Of a stretch of DNA of 64,000 bases, positions 11,880 through 21,114 are shown in pieces; the first letter of the stretch is position 1, and each line of letters opens with the position of its first letter. The notes below the pieces were generated by a model that ran no database searches, was not told the origin of the DNA, and saw nothing but the letters and a program-made list of their open reading frames with translations. Origin of the DNA: Amia ocellicauda (taxonomy: Eukaryota; Chordata; Actinopteri; Amiiformes; Amiidae); contig NC_089851.1 in assembly GCF_036373705.1 (NCBI RefSeq), positions 60,311,850-60,375,849 of the forward strand. Direction: 5' to 3'. Position numbers and translations under genes: made by a program.

Positions 11880-13775
11880 GACTCTCGATATCTAACTCGC
11901 TTGCTATCGCTCCCCCAATGTTCAATAGCATAGTAGCATAACTGCAGATCACGGACCACTGTCAATCAGATGCTTGCCTTGCCATCCATCCATCCATCTA
12001 TCTATCTATCTATCTATGACTCTCGATATCTAACTCTCTTGCTTCCTATCGCTCCCCCAATGGTCAGTAGCATAGTAGCATAACAAAAGATCAGGGACCA
12101 CTGTCAATCAGATGCTTGCCTTGTCGTCCATCCATTCATCTATCTATCTATCTATCTATGACTCTCGATATCTAACTCTCTTGCTTGCTATCGCTCCCCC
12201 AATGGTCAGTAGCATAGTAGCATAACAGCTGATCACGGACCACTGTAAATCAGATTCTTGCCTTGCCGTCCATCCATCCATCCATCCATCTATCTATCTA
12301 TCTATCTATGACTCTCGATATCTAACTCTCTTGCTTGCTATCACTCCCCCAATGGTCAGTAGCATAGTAGCATAACAAAGGATCAGGGACCACTGTCAAT
12401 CAGATGCTTGCCTTGTCGTCCATCCATCCATCTATCTATCTATCTATCTATCTATGACTCTCAATATCTAACTCTCTTGCTTGCTATCGTTCCCCCAATG
12501 GTCAGTAGCATAGTAGCATAACATCAGATCACGGACCAATGTCAATCAGATGCTTGCCTTGCCGTCAATCCATCCATCCATCTATCTATCCATCCATCTA
12601 TCTATCTATCTATCAATGACTATCGATATCTCACTCTCTTGCTTGCTATCGCTCCCCCAATGGTCAGTAGCATAGTAGCATAACAGCAGATCACGGAATA
12701 CTGTCAATCAGATGCTTGCCTTGCCGTCCATCCATCTATCTATCTATCTATCTATGACTCTTGATATCTAACTGTCTTGCTTGCTATCGCTCCCCCAATT
12801 GTCAGTCGCATTGTAGCATAACAGCAGATCACGGACCACTGTCAATCAGATGCTTGCCTTGCCGTCCATCCATCCATCTATCTATCTATCTATCTATGAC
12901 TCTCGATATCTAACTCTCTTGCTTGCTATCGCTCCCCCAATGGTCAGTAGCATAGTAGCATAACAGCAGATCACGGACCACTGTCAATCAGATGCTTGCC
13001 TTGCCGTCCATCCATCTATATATCTATCTATCTATCTATCTATGACTCTCGATATCTAACTCTCTTGCTTGCTATCGCTCCCCCAATGGTCAGTAGCATA
13101 GTAGCATAACAAAAGATCAGGGACCACTGTCAATCAGATGCTTGCCTTGTCGTCCATCCATCCATCTATCTATCTATCTATCTATGACTCTCGATATCTA
13201 ACTCTCTTGCTTCCTATCGCTCCCCCAATGGTCAGTAGCATAGTAGCATAACAGCTGATCACGGACCACTGTAAATCAGATTCTTGCCTTGCCGTCCATC
13301 CATCCATCCATCTATCTATCTATCTATCTATGACTCTCGATATCTAACTCTCTTGCTTGCTATCGCTCCCCCAATGGTCAGTAGCATAGTAGCAAAACAG
13401 CAGATCATGGACCACTGTCAATCAGATGCTTGCCTTGTCGTCCATCCATCCATCTATCTATCTATCTATCTATGACTCTCGATATCTAACTCTCTTGCTT
13501 CCTATCGCTCCCCCAATGGTCAGTAGTATAGTAGCATAACAAAAGATCAGGGACCACTGTCAATCAGATGCTTGCCTTGTCGTCCATCCATCCATCTATC
13601 TATCTATCTATATAGCTATCTAGCTAGCTATATAGCTAGCTATCGATCTATGACTCTCAATATCTAACTCTCTTGCTTGCTATCGCTCCCCCAATGGTCA
13701 GTAGCATAGTAGCATAACATCAGATCATGGACCAATGTCAATCAGATGCTTGCCTTGCCGCCCATCCATTCATCC

Positions 13776-13813
<38 letters not shown>

Positions 13814-16736
13814 GTCTCTCGATATCTAACTCGCTTGCTATCGCTCCCCCAAAGGTCAGTAGCATAGAAGCATAACAGCAGATCACGGACCACTGTCAAT
13901 CAGATGCTTGCCTTGCCATCCATCCATCCATCTATCTATCTATCTATCTATGACTCTTGATATCTCACTCTCTTGCTTGCTATCGTTCCCCAATGGTCAG
14001 TAGCATAGTAGCATAACAGCAGATCATGGACCACTGTCAATCAGATGCTTGCCTTGCCGTCCATCCATCCATCTATCTATCTATCTATCAATGACTATCG
14101 ATATCTAACTCTCTTGCTTGCTATCGCTCCCCCAATGGTCAGTAGCATAGTAGCATAACAGCAGATCACGGACCACTGTCAATCAGATGCTTGCCTTGCC
14201 GTCCATCCATGCATCCATCTATCTATCTATCTATCAATGACTCTCGATATCTAACTCTCTTGCTTGTTATCGCTCTCCAAATGGTCAGTAGCATAGTAGC
14301 ATAACAGCAGATCACAGACCACTGTCAATCAGATGCTTGCCTTGCCGTCCATCCATCCATCTATCTATCTATCTATCTATCTATGACTCTCGATATCTAA
14401 CTCTCTTGCTTGCTATCGCTCCCCCAATGGTCAGTAGCATAGTAGCATAACAGCAGATCACGGACCACTGTCAATCAGATGCTTGCCTTGCCGTCCATCC
14501 ATCCATCCATCTATCTATCTATCTATCTATCTATCAATGACTCTCGATATCTAACTCTCTTGCATGCTATCGCTACCCCAATGGTCAGTAGCATAGTAGC
14601 ATAACAGCAGATCACGGACCACTGTCAATCAGATGTTTGCCTTGCCGTCCATCCATCCATCTATCTATCTATCTATCGATGACTCTTGTTATCTAACTCT
14701 CTTGCTTGCTATCGCTCCCCCAATGGTCAGTAGCATAGTAGCATAACAGCAGATCATGGACCACTGTCAATCAGATGCTTGCCTTGCCGTCCATCCATCC
14801 ATCTATCTGTCTATCTATCTATGACTCTTGATATCTAACTCTATTGCTTGCTATCGCTCCCCCAATGCCAGTAGCATAGTAGCATAACAGCAGATCACGG
14901 ACCACTGTTAATCAGATGCTTGCCTTGCCGTCCATCCATCCATCCATCTATCTATCTATCTATCAATGACTCTCGATATCTAACTCTCTTGCTTGCTATC
15001 ACTCCCCCAATGGTCAGTAGCATAGTAGCATAACAGCAGATCACGGACCACTGTCAATCAGATGCTTGCCTTGCCGTCCATCCATCCATCTATCTATCTA
15101 TCTATCTATCTATGACTCTCGATATCTAACTCTCTTGCTATCGCTCCCCCAATGGTCAGTAGCATAGTAGCATAACAGCAGATCACGGACCACTGTCAAT
15201 CAGATGCTTGCCTTGCCGTCCATTCATCCATCTATCTATCTATCTATCTATGACTCTCGATATCTAACTCTCTTGCTTGCTATCGCTCCCCCAATGCCAG
15301 TAGCATAGTAGCATAACTGCAGATCACGGACCACTGTCAATCAGATGCTTGCCTTGCCGTCCATCCATCCATCCATCTATCTATCTATCTATTTCTCTCG
15401 ATATCTAACTCTCTTGCTTGCTATCGCTCCCCCAATGGTCAGTAGCATAGTAGCATAACAGCAGATCACGGACCACTGTCAATCAGATGCTTGCCTTGCC
15501 GTCCATCCATCCATCCATCTATCTATCTATCTATCTATCTATGACTCTCGATATCTAACTCTCTTGCTTGCTATCGCTCCCCCAATGGTCAGTAGCATAG
15601 TAGCATAACAGCAGATCACGGACCACTGTCAATCAGATGCTTGCCTTGCCGTCCATCCATCCATCTATCTATCTATCTATCTATGACTCTCAAAATCTAA
15701 CTCTCTTGCTTGCTATCGCTCCCCCAATGGTCAGTAGCATAGTAGCAAAACAGCAGATCATGGACCAAAGTCAATCAGATGCTTGCCTTGCCGTCCATCC
15801 ATCCATCTATCAATCTATCTATCTATGACTCTCGATATCTAACTCTCTTACTTGCTATCGCTCCCCCAATGGTCAGTAGCATAGTAGCATAACAGCAGAT
15901 CACGGACCACTGTCATTCAGATGCTTGCCTTGCCGTCCATCCATCTATATATCTATCTATCTATCTATCTATGACTCTCGATATCTAACTCTCTTGCTTG
16001 CTATCGCTCCCCCAATGGTCAGTAGCATAGTAGCATAACAGCAGATCACGGACCACTGTCAATCAGATGCTTGCCTTGCAGTCCATCCATCCATCCATCT
16101 ATCTATCTATCTATCTATGACTCTCAATATCTAACTCTCTTGCTTGCTATCGCTCCCCCAATGTTCAATAGCATAGTAGCATAACTGCAGATCACGGACC
16201 ACTGTCAATCAGATGCTTGCCTTGCCATCCATCCATCCATCTATCTATCTATCTATCTATGACTCTCGATATCTAACTCTCTTGCTTCCTATCGCTCCCC
16301 CAATGGTCAGGAGCATAGTAGCATAACAAAAGATCAGGGACCACTGTCAATCAGATGCTTGCCTTGCCGTCCATCCATCCATCTATCAATCTATCTATCT
16401 ATGACTTGATATCTAACTCTCTTGCTTGCTATCGCTCCCCCAATGCCAGTAGCATAGTAGCATAACAGCAGATCACGGACCACTGTCATTCAGATGCTTG
16501 CCTTGCCGTCCATTCATCTATATATCTATCTATGACTCTTGATATCTAAATCTCTTGCTTGCTATCGCTCCCCCAATGGTCAGTAGCATAGTAGCATAAC
16601 AGCAGATCACGGACCACTGTCAATCAGATGCTTGCCTTGCAGTCCATCCATCCATCCATCCATCCATCTATCTATCTATCTATCTATGATTCTCGATATC
16701 TAACTCTCTTGCTTGCTATCGCTCCCCCAATGGTCA
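6704..16736. repeat. Satellite array, part 3 (main block)
   Basis: About 10 kb of the same monomers, roughly 70 copies. Sub-variants mark local amplification. A version with AGCTATATAGCTAGCTATCG in the tetranucleotide tract recurs near 7800, 8410, 11670 and 13610. A version with CAAAAGATCAGGGACC replaces CAGCAGATCACGGACC in many monomers between about 8330 and 16350. An unusually long CTAT run sits at about 10452-10530. The array ends at TGGTCA (16736), where tRNA block 3 begins. No gene is seen inside it. Confidence 0.97.
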
Positions 16737-16836
16737 CGTATGTTGCATTCAACGACAAAGAAAATCGTGTGCTGGAAATGATTTCTGGCAACTGTGAAGG
16801 AACTGCATGACTGCAGCAACCACAACACCTCTGTCT

Positions 16837-16910
16837 GTCTCTGTGGCGCAATCGGTCAGTGCGTTTGGCTGTTAACTGAAAGGATGGTGGTTCGAATCCA
16901 CCCAGGGACG
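16837..16910 (+). tRNA. tRNA-Asn(GTT)
   Basis: 74 nt starting GTCTCTGTGGCGCAATCGG, anticodon GTT in CTGTTAACT, T arm GGTGGTTCGAATCCACC. The acceptor GTCTCTG pairs with CAGGGAC with one T-G wobble. The anticodon stem keeps pairing through wobble pairs. The TTTTT terminator follows six bases after the gene. This is the best-preserved of the two tRNA-Asn copies and plausibly functional. Confidence 0.9.
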
Positions 16911-16915
16911 GCCCA

Positions 16916-16920
16916 TTTTT
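16916..16920 (+). terminator. RNA polymerase III terminator of tRNA-Asn
   Basis: A TTTTT run starting six bases after the tRNA-Asn 3' end, the usual polymerase III stop signal, followed by a C-rich run. Confidence 0.75.
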
Positions 16921-17074
16921 CCCCCCGCCCCTTGTTATTGTTTCTACTTCTGGCGGTCAGCTTGCCAGACTGCGGCTACAGTAACCTTAAGCTGCTTGCT
17001 GCGGGCGGCCATCTTGCAAAAATGTATTGAGCGTTTAGAAACTTCCTTTCCATTGCCTAGGCCAACATAAACCA

Positions 17075-17148
17075 AAGCACTGCTGGGAGTCAAACCCAGG
17101 GTTTCCTGTTTACAAGACAGGCGCTTTGACCAACTAAGCCACGGTGCC
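17075..17148 (-). tRNA. tRNA-Thr(TGT), partly degenerate
   Basis: Minus-strand tRNA starting GGCACCGTGGCTTAGTTGG with anticodon TGT (CTTGTAA). The acceptor pairs except one C-A mismatch. The T loop reads GGTTTGACTCC, departing from the conserved GGTTCGANTCC of the B box, which would weaken internal-promoter function. No T run lies close to its 3' end. It could be a weakly expressed gene or a pseudogene. Confidence 0.7.
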
Positions 17149-17191
17149 AGGACTCTCCCATTCCCCAGTGCCTACACTCAGGCGTAAGGCA

Positions 17192-17275
17192 CAAAACAAA
17201 ACAAAACAAAACAAAACAAAACAAAACAAAACAAAACAAAACAAAACAAAACAAAACAAAACAAAACAAAACAAA
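17192..17275. repeat. (CAAAA)n microsatellite
   Basis: About 16-17 CAAAA units, at the same place between the tRNA-Thr genes as the longer tract in block 1. Confidence 0.95.
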
Positions 17276-17562
17276 ATCTGGATGCAGGCTGCAACAAAGG
17301 AAGCACACAGAGGTGAAAACGTAAGGTTGACGGGAGTAACAAGCTCCCTGTTGCGACTGTCCAGGGGCGGCAATGGGAATTGGACGTTGGCCGTAGCGCG
17401 TGTCCTTTGGGTTCTGGTTCTTCTTTACAAAACGGCGTCTGTCCAGTTGGCTTTCCGGTTCATTACATCCTCTGATGGCTTTACGATAAGCCTATCTTGC
17501 TAAAACTGATGGTCGACAAAGCGGAAGCACAAGCTTCGCAAGGAGCTCACAAAGACCGCCTA

Positions 17563-17636
17563 AGGCACCGCTGGGATTTGAACCCACGACCTCCTGTTTA
17601 CTAGACAGGCGCTTTAACCAACTGAGCCACGGCGCC
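17563..17636 (-). tRNA. tRNA-Thr(AGT)
   Basis: Minus-strand copy of the tRNA-Thr at 5733-5806, anticodon AGT, acceptor GGCGCCG/CGGTGCC. It has GTGGG facing CCCAG in the T stem, a mismatch in the outermost pair. D and anticodon arms are intact (GGCTCAGTTGG; CTAGTAA). Probably functional or recently so. Confidence 0.88.
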
Positions 17637-17659
17637 AAATCTGCAGCTGATGCTGCTGA

Positions 17660-17682
17660 TGGTCTTTGAGACCCTTTTTTTG
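17660..17682 (+). repeat. 23-bp direct repeat, left copy
   Basis: TGGTCTTTGAGACCC followed by seven T and a G; identical to 18565-18587. The two copies bracket the tRNA-Leu, tRNA-Asp and tRNA-Ser genes. Confidence 0.85.
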
Positions 17683-17739
17683 GCTCACGTGCTGAAAGGA
17701 CCAGGGAGGGCGCTATCCTTGACCCGTTTCAAACAGGGC

Positions 17740-17744
17740 AAAAA
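17740..17744 (-). terminator. RNA polymerase III terminator of tRNA-Leu
   Basis: TTTTT on the minus strand (AAAAA on plus), about 15 bases beyond the 3' end of the minus-strand tRNA-Leu. Confidence 0.65.
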
Positions 17745-17759
17745 GGAGCACTCGCTGTT

Positions 17760-17841
17760 GTCAGAAGTGGGATTCGAACCCACGCCTCCAGGGGAGACTG
17801 CGACCTGAACGCAGCGCCTTAGACCGCTCGGCCATCCTGAT
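17760..17841 (-). tRNA. tRNA-Leu(CAG)
   Basis: Minus-strand class II tRNA with a long variable arm. It starts TCAGGATGGCCGAGCGGTC, has anticodon CAG in TTCAGGT, variable arm CTCCCCTGGAGG and T arm GTGGGTTCGAATCCCAC. This matches vertebrate tRNA-Leu(CAG). The first acceptor base is A instead of G. A TTTTT terminator follows. Likely functional. Confidence 0.88.
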
Positions 17842-18045
17842 TGCCTGGCGGGCCCCTAGCGCAGCAGGTCGCAGTCCAGGACTGCTTTCCGGAGCCTGAG
17901 CTGACCGAAGGACACTAACAAGGTGGAATAAAGCAGGCAGGGGAGGCAGCGATGCTGCCCTCGCCTTGCCCTGAGACATTCAGAATCGGAAAGGGGCGTG
18001 GCGAAAGATGTGGGGGCGGAGAAGGTGGGATGCGGCAAGCCCGGC

Positions 18046-18116
18046 TCCTCGTTAGTATAGTGGTGAGTATCCCCGCCTGTCACGCGGAGACTGGGGTTCG
18101 ATTCCCCGACGGGGAG
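18046..18116 (+). tRNA. tRNA-Asp(GTC)
   Basis: Starts TCCTCGTTAGTATAGTGG, anticodon GTC in CTGTCACG, T arm GGGGTTCGATTCCCC, ends GACGGGGAG. It differs from the usual vertebrate tRNA-Asp by one missing G after the anticodon stem (CACGCGGAGAC), giving 71 nt, and by CTGG for CCGG. The missing base lies at the edge of the anticodon stem or variable loop, so folding could be affected. A TTTT run lies about 15 bases downstream. Confidence 0.85.
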
Positions 18117-18330
18117 GTTCCTTGTGTGGTTTTGCTGCCCCCGCCTAGGGTGGGAAGGCTGCACAAAGGACTTGGGAACAGAATGAAAGAAAGAGGTGTG
18201 TGAACTGATGTCACCCCAGCAAGAGCAAGGAATTATACCAGGGTTCCGACGCGCCTCTGCGTGTTCGTATGGACATCTTTCTGTCCTTATATACAGATCT
18301 CTATATGTTGATCTATATTTTTTTAAGTCA

Positions 18331-18372
18331 CAGACAGACAGACAGACAGACAGATAGATAGATAGAGAGAGA
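18331..18372. repeat. (CAGA)n(TAGA)n microsatellite
   Basis: Run of CAGA then TAGA/GAGA tetramers between the tRNA-Asp and tRNA-Ser genes. Confidence 0.9.
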
Positions 18373-18454
18373 TTGCAAAAGGGTCTGTGACAGAAGCACA
18401 GCTCAAGAAGGGGGGCCTGCAAGGCAGAGAGGGGTCGGCGCTGCTCTTCAGCAT

Positions 18455-18536
18455 CATAGCCGGCAGGATTCGAACCTGCGCAGGGAGACCCCAAAGGATT
18501 GCTAGTCCATCACCTTAACAACTCGGCCACGACTAC
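18455..18536 (-). tRNA. tRNA-Ser body with an AGC (Ala) anticodon
   Basis: Minus-strand 82-nt class II tRNA starting GTAGTCGTGGCCGAGTTGTT. It has the serine-type long variable arm (TTGGGGTCTCCCTGCGC) and T arm CAGGTTCGAATCCTG. The family member tRNA-Ser(AGA) reads GGACTAGAAATCC at the anticodon; this copy reads GGACTAGCAATCC, so the anticodon is AGC, which would read alanine GCU/GCC codons. The acceptor GTAGTCG pairs with CGGCTAT using two wobble pairs. No T run is close to the 3' end. It is either a decaying copy or a tRNA-Ser that would decode alanine codons. Confidence 0.82.
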
Positions 18537-18564
18537 CACGCGTCAGGCACCCCGGTGGCGCGGT

Positions 18565-18587
18565 TGGTCTTTGAGACCCTTTTTTTG
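18565..18587 (+). repeat. 23-bp direct repeat, right copy
   Basis: Exact second copy of 17660-17682. It is preceded by GGCACCCCGGTGGCGCGGTTGG, which resembles the start of a tRNA or tRNA-derived SINE. The tRNA cluster ends here. Confidence 0.85.
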
Positions 18588-19893
18588 TTGTATGTTGTTA
18601 ATTGCATGATGTCAATACCAAAGGAAGTGTGTGAATACAAAACATGTGCAAAGGCAACTTGTATTCATTTAAACAGACAATGACATTTCTCTGGGATTGT
18701 GTTATTTCTGCACATGACCTTCAGACCTGCAGGAGAAGCTATTGTGTATTTGCACCGCTGTTGGATTTAGTTTGCATAGTGAGGCTTTTAACACACAGCC
18801 TCCAACAGCGATGACACATCAGGTGTTTGTTTGGCTAGAAAGCAGCCATCCAGAAATTAAAGTATTTCAGCAATTTCCTGACATGCTAAGGAACATTTCC
18901 CCTTTTCACATCTTCTTCTAGCATTTCAATAGATTGTGATGCATTTCATTTGCAAGTGATTTTCAGCAACACTGCACAGTGTGCTCTCCACCCAAGTCTG
19001 TCTCCCCATTTCCCAGAAACATGCATTACCCACCAGAGACCTCCAGCATTACGTTAATGGCAAGGATGGTTGCGACAGTTAAGCAGGTAGTGTTTTCAAT
19101 TCTAACATTTTCCCCTACAGTTTTATGTTTGACTTCCCTTAATTAAAGACATTAAAATGCATTTATTTATTGACTGTATTACATTAAATCAACATGCAGG
19201 GGAACAATCTTAAGCCTTAAGTTGAGGATGGATTCTGAATTACATAAGGTAAAGAATTCTAGCTTTGTCTACAGTGTTTTGAATTAATTACTTAATTATT
19301 TCACATAAATGACTGCAATTCTTTAAATTCTTCAGATGTGTGTTCCACTGTGTTCTTATTTCAAAGCCTTTAACTTTCAAGAATGTGTTATCCCGTGTTA
19401 AATTGTACACTTGAACCAACTGCTGATGTTTATATATTTTTTGTCCTTTGGGAACTATTTCACAGAAAATCTGTTATCAATGTAGCATTAAGTGGGGGGG
19501 TATATTTTGATAAGAGCATTTTAGCTCTGAGCTGAAGAAGACCTCTCCCCCAAAGTTATCAGATTTCCTAAGCTCATCAGCGTGTGAACTGGTTTACATC
19601 AAAGTGGCAGTCTTGGGAGGATGGCACCGAGAATGGGCCAAATAGCTTGGAATCCCTGCTGTGAAATGTCTGGGGAATATGGCATGGAGGAAATAAAAAA
19701 GCTTTGAAGTGGACGAGAGCCAAAATCCCGACACAGAGCTAGGAACACAGGCCAACCAGCATTTCCAAAAGATGACATAGATTGACATCAGTCATAAATC
19801 AAGCCCTCCATCCAATAGAACACTGGGGGCTGAAACCGAAATCCAATCTCACAAACTCAAGAACCAATCATCTATTGATCTGACAGGCGTATA

Positions 19894-21114
19894 CACTCAC
19901 CTAAAGGATTATTAGGAACACCTGTTCAATTTCTCATTAATGCAATTATCTAACCAACCAATCACATGGCAGTTGCTTCAATGCATTTAGGGGTGTGGTC
20001 CTGGTCAAGACAATCTCCTGAACTCCAAACTGAATGTCTGAATGGGAAAGAAAGGTGATTTAAGCCATTTTGAGCGTGGCATGGTTGTTGGTGCCAGACG
20101 GGCCGGTCTGAGTATTTCACAATCTGCTCAGTTACTGGGATTTTCACGCACAATTATTTCTAGGGTTTACAAAGAATGGTGTGAAAAGGGAAAAACATCC
20201 AGTATGCGGCAGTCCTGTGGGCGAAAATGCCTTGTTGATGCTAGAGGTCAGAGGAGAATGGGCCGACTGATTCAAGCTGATAGAAGAGCAACTTTGACTG
20301 AAATAACCACTCATTACAACCGAGGTATGCAGCAAAGCATTTGTGAAGCCACAACACATACAACCTTGAGGCGGATGGGCTACAACAGCAAAAGACCCCA
20401 CCGGGTACCACTCATCTCCACTACAAATAGGAAAAAGAGGCTACAATTTGCACAAGCTCACCAAAATTGGACAGTTGAAGACTGGAAAAATTTTGCCTGG
20501 TCTGATGAGTCTCGATTTCTGTTGAGACATTCAGATGGTAGAGTCAGAATTTGGCGTAAACAGAATGAGAACATGGATCCATCATGCCTTGTTACCACTG
20601 TGCAGGCTGGTGGTGGTGGTGTAATGGTGTGGGGGATGTTTTCTTGGCACACTTTATGCCCCTTAGTGCCAATTGGGCATCGTTTAAATGCCACGGCCTA
20701 CCTGAGCATTGTTTCTGACCATGTCCATGCCTTTATGACCACCATGTACCCATCCTCTGATGGCTACTTCCAGCAGGATAATGCACCATGTCACAAAGGT
20801 CGAAACATTTCAAATTGGTTTCTTGAACCTGACAATGAGTTCACTGTACTAAACTGGCCCCCACAGTCACCAGATCTCAACCCAATAGAGCATCTTTGGG
20901 ATGTGGTGGAACGGGAGCTTCGTGCCCTGGATGTGCATCCCACAAATCTCCATCAACTGCAAGATGCTATCCTATCAATATGGGCCAACATTTCTGAAGA
21001 ATGCTTTCAGCACCTTGTTGAATCAATGCCACATAGAATTAAGGCAGTTCTGAAGGCAAAAGGGGGTCAAACACAGTATTAGTATGGTGTTCCTAATAAT
21101 CCTTTAGGTGAGTG
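19894..21114 (+). mobile_element. Tc1/mariner DD36E (Incomer-type) transposon, copy 1
   Basis: 1221 bp flanked by TA on both sides, with perfect terminal inverted repeats of 29 bp (starting CACTCACCTAAAGGATTATT, inverted at the right end). It contains one uninterrupted transposase gene. It lies in the intron of the SMYD5 pseudogene between the 19017 and 22809 exons. A second copy of identical length lies at 27604-28824. Spacing between the second D and the E of the catalytic triad is 36 residues, the mark of the DD36E (Incomer) group, known from fishes and other vertebrates and linked to horizontal transfer. Confidence 0.93.
20042..21082 (+). CDS. Tc1/mariner DD36E transposase, intact frame
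   Basis: 346 residues, starting MGKKGDLSHFERGMVVGARR. The N-terminal helix-turn-helix region (about 1-60, with LSISQSAQLLGFSRTIISRV) binds the terminal repeats. A second DNA-binding part follows, with the basic stretch NSKRPHRVPL near 115-125. The catalytic domain has the DDE triad: D in FAWSDESRF, D in YFQQDNAPCH and E in SPDLNPIEHLW, with 36 residues between the last two. It cuts and pastes the element at TA sites in the nucleus. No stop or frameshift is present and the triad is complete, so this copy looks capable of making protein. Minor changes from copy 2 are scattered. Confidence 0.93.
   Translation: MGKKGDLSHFERGMVVGARRAGLSISQSAQLLGFSRTIISRVYKEWCEKGKTSSMRQSCGRKCLVDARGQRRMGRLIQADRRATLTEITTHYNRGMQQSICEATTHTTLRRMGYNSKRPHRVPLISTTNRKKRLQFAQAHQNWTVEDWKNFAWSDESRFLLRHSDGRVRIWRKQNENMDPSCLVTTVQAGGGGVMVWGMFSWHTLCPLVPIGHRLNATAYLSIVSDHVHAFMTTMYPSSDGYFQQDNAPCHKGRNISNWFLEPDNEFTVLNWPPQSPDLNPIEHLWDVVERELRALDVHPTNLHQLQDAILSIWANISEECFQHLVESMPHRIKAVLKAKGGQTQY

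Larger units (their letters stand above)
16737..17660. repeat. tRNA-bearing block 3 at the satellite edge
   Basis: The longest version of the block: head CGTATGTTGCATTCAACGAC, tRNA-Asn, tRNA-Thr(TGT), (CAAAA)n, tRNA-Thr(AGT). Blocks 1 and 2 can both be derived from this arrangement by deletion. Unlike them it is not followed by satellite but by unique DNA carrying further tRNA genes, so it may be the source copy. Confidence 0.8.

Noticed and set aside
1-16736. CRISPR-like array of repeats and spacers
   Set aside because: There are no unique spacers; whole monomers of about 145 bp repeat, and the context is eukaryotic.
254-16810. Recurring open frames of about 60-70 codons (MPCRPSIHPSIYLSIYD...) in the array
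   Set aside because: They follow the satellite monomer and its tetranucleotide tract; the protein text is the repeat read in one frame, with no conservation beyond the DNA.
17856-18494. 212-codon minus-strand open frame across the tRNA cluster
   Set aside because: It overlaps tRNA-Asp and part of tRNA-Ser and a microsatellite and has no domain; a chance frame in GC-rich DNA.
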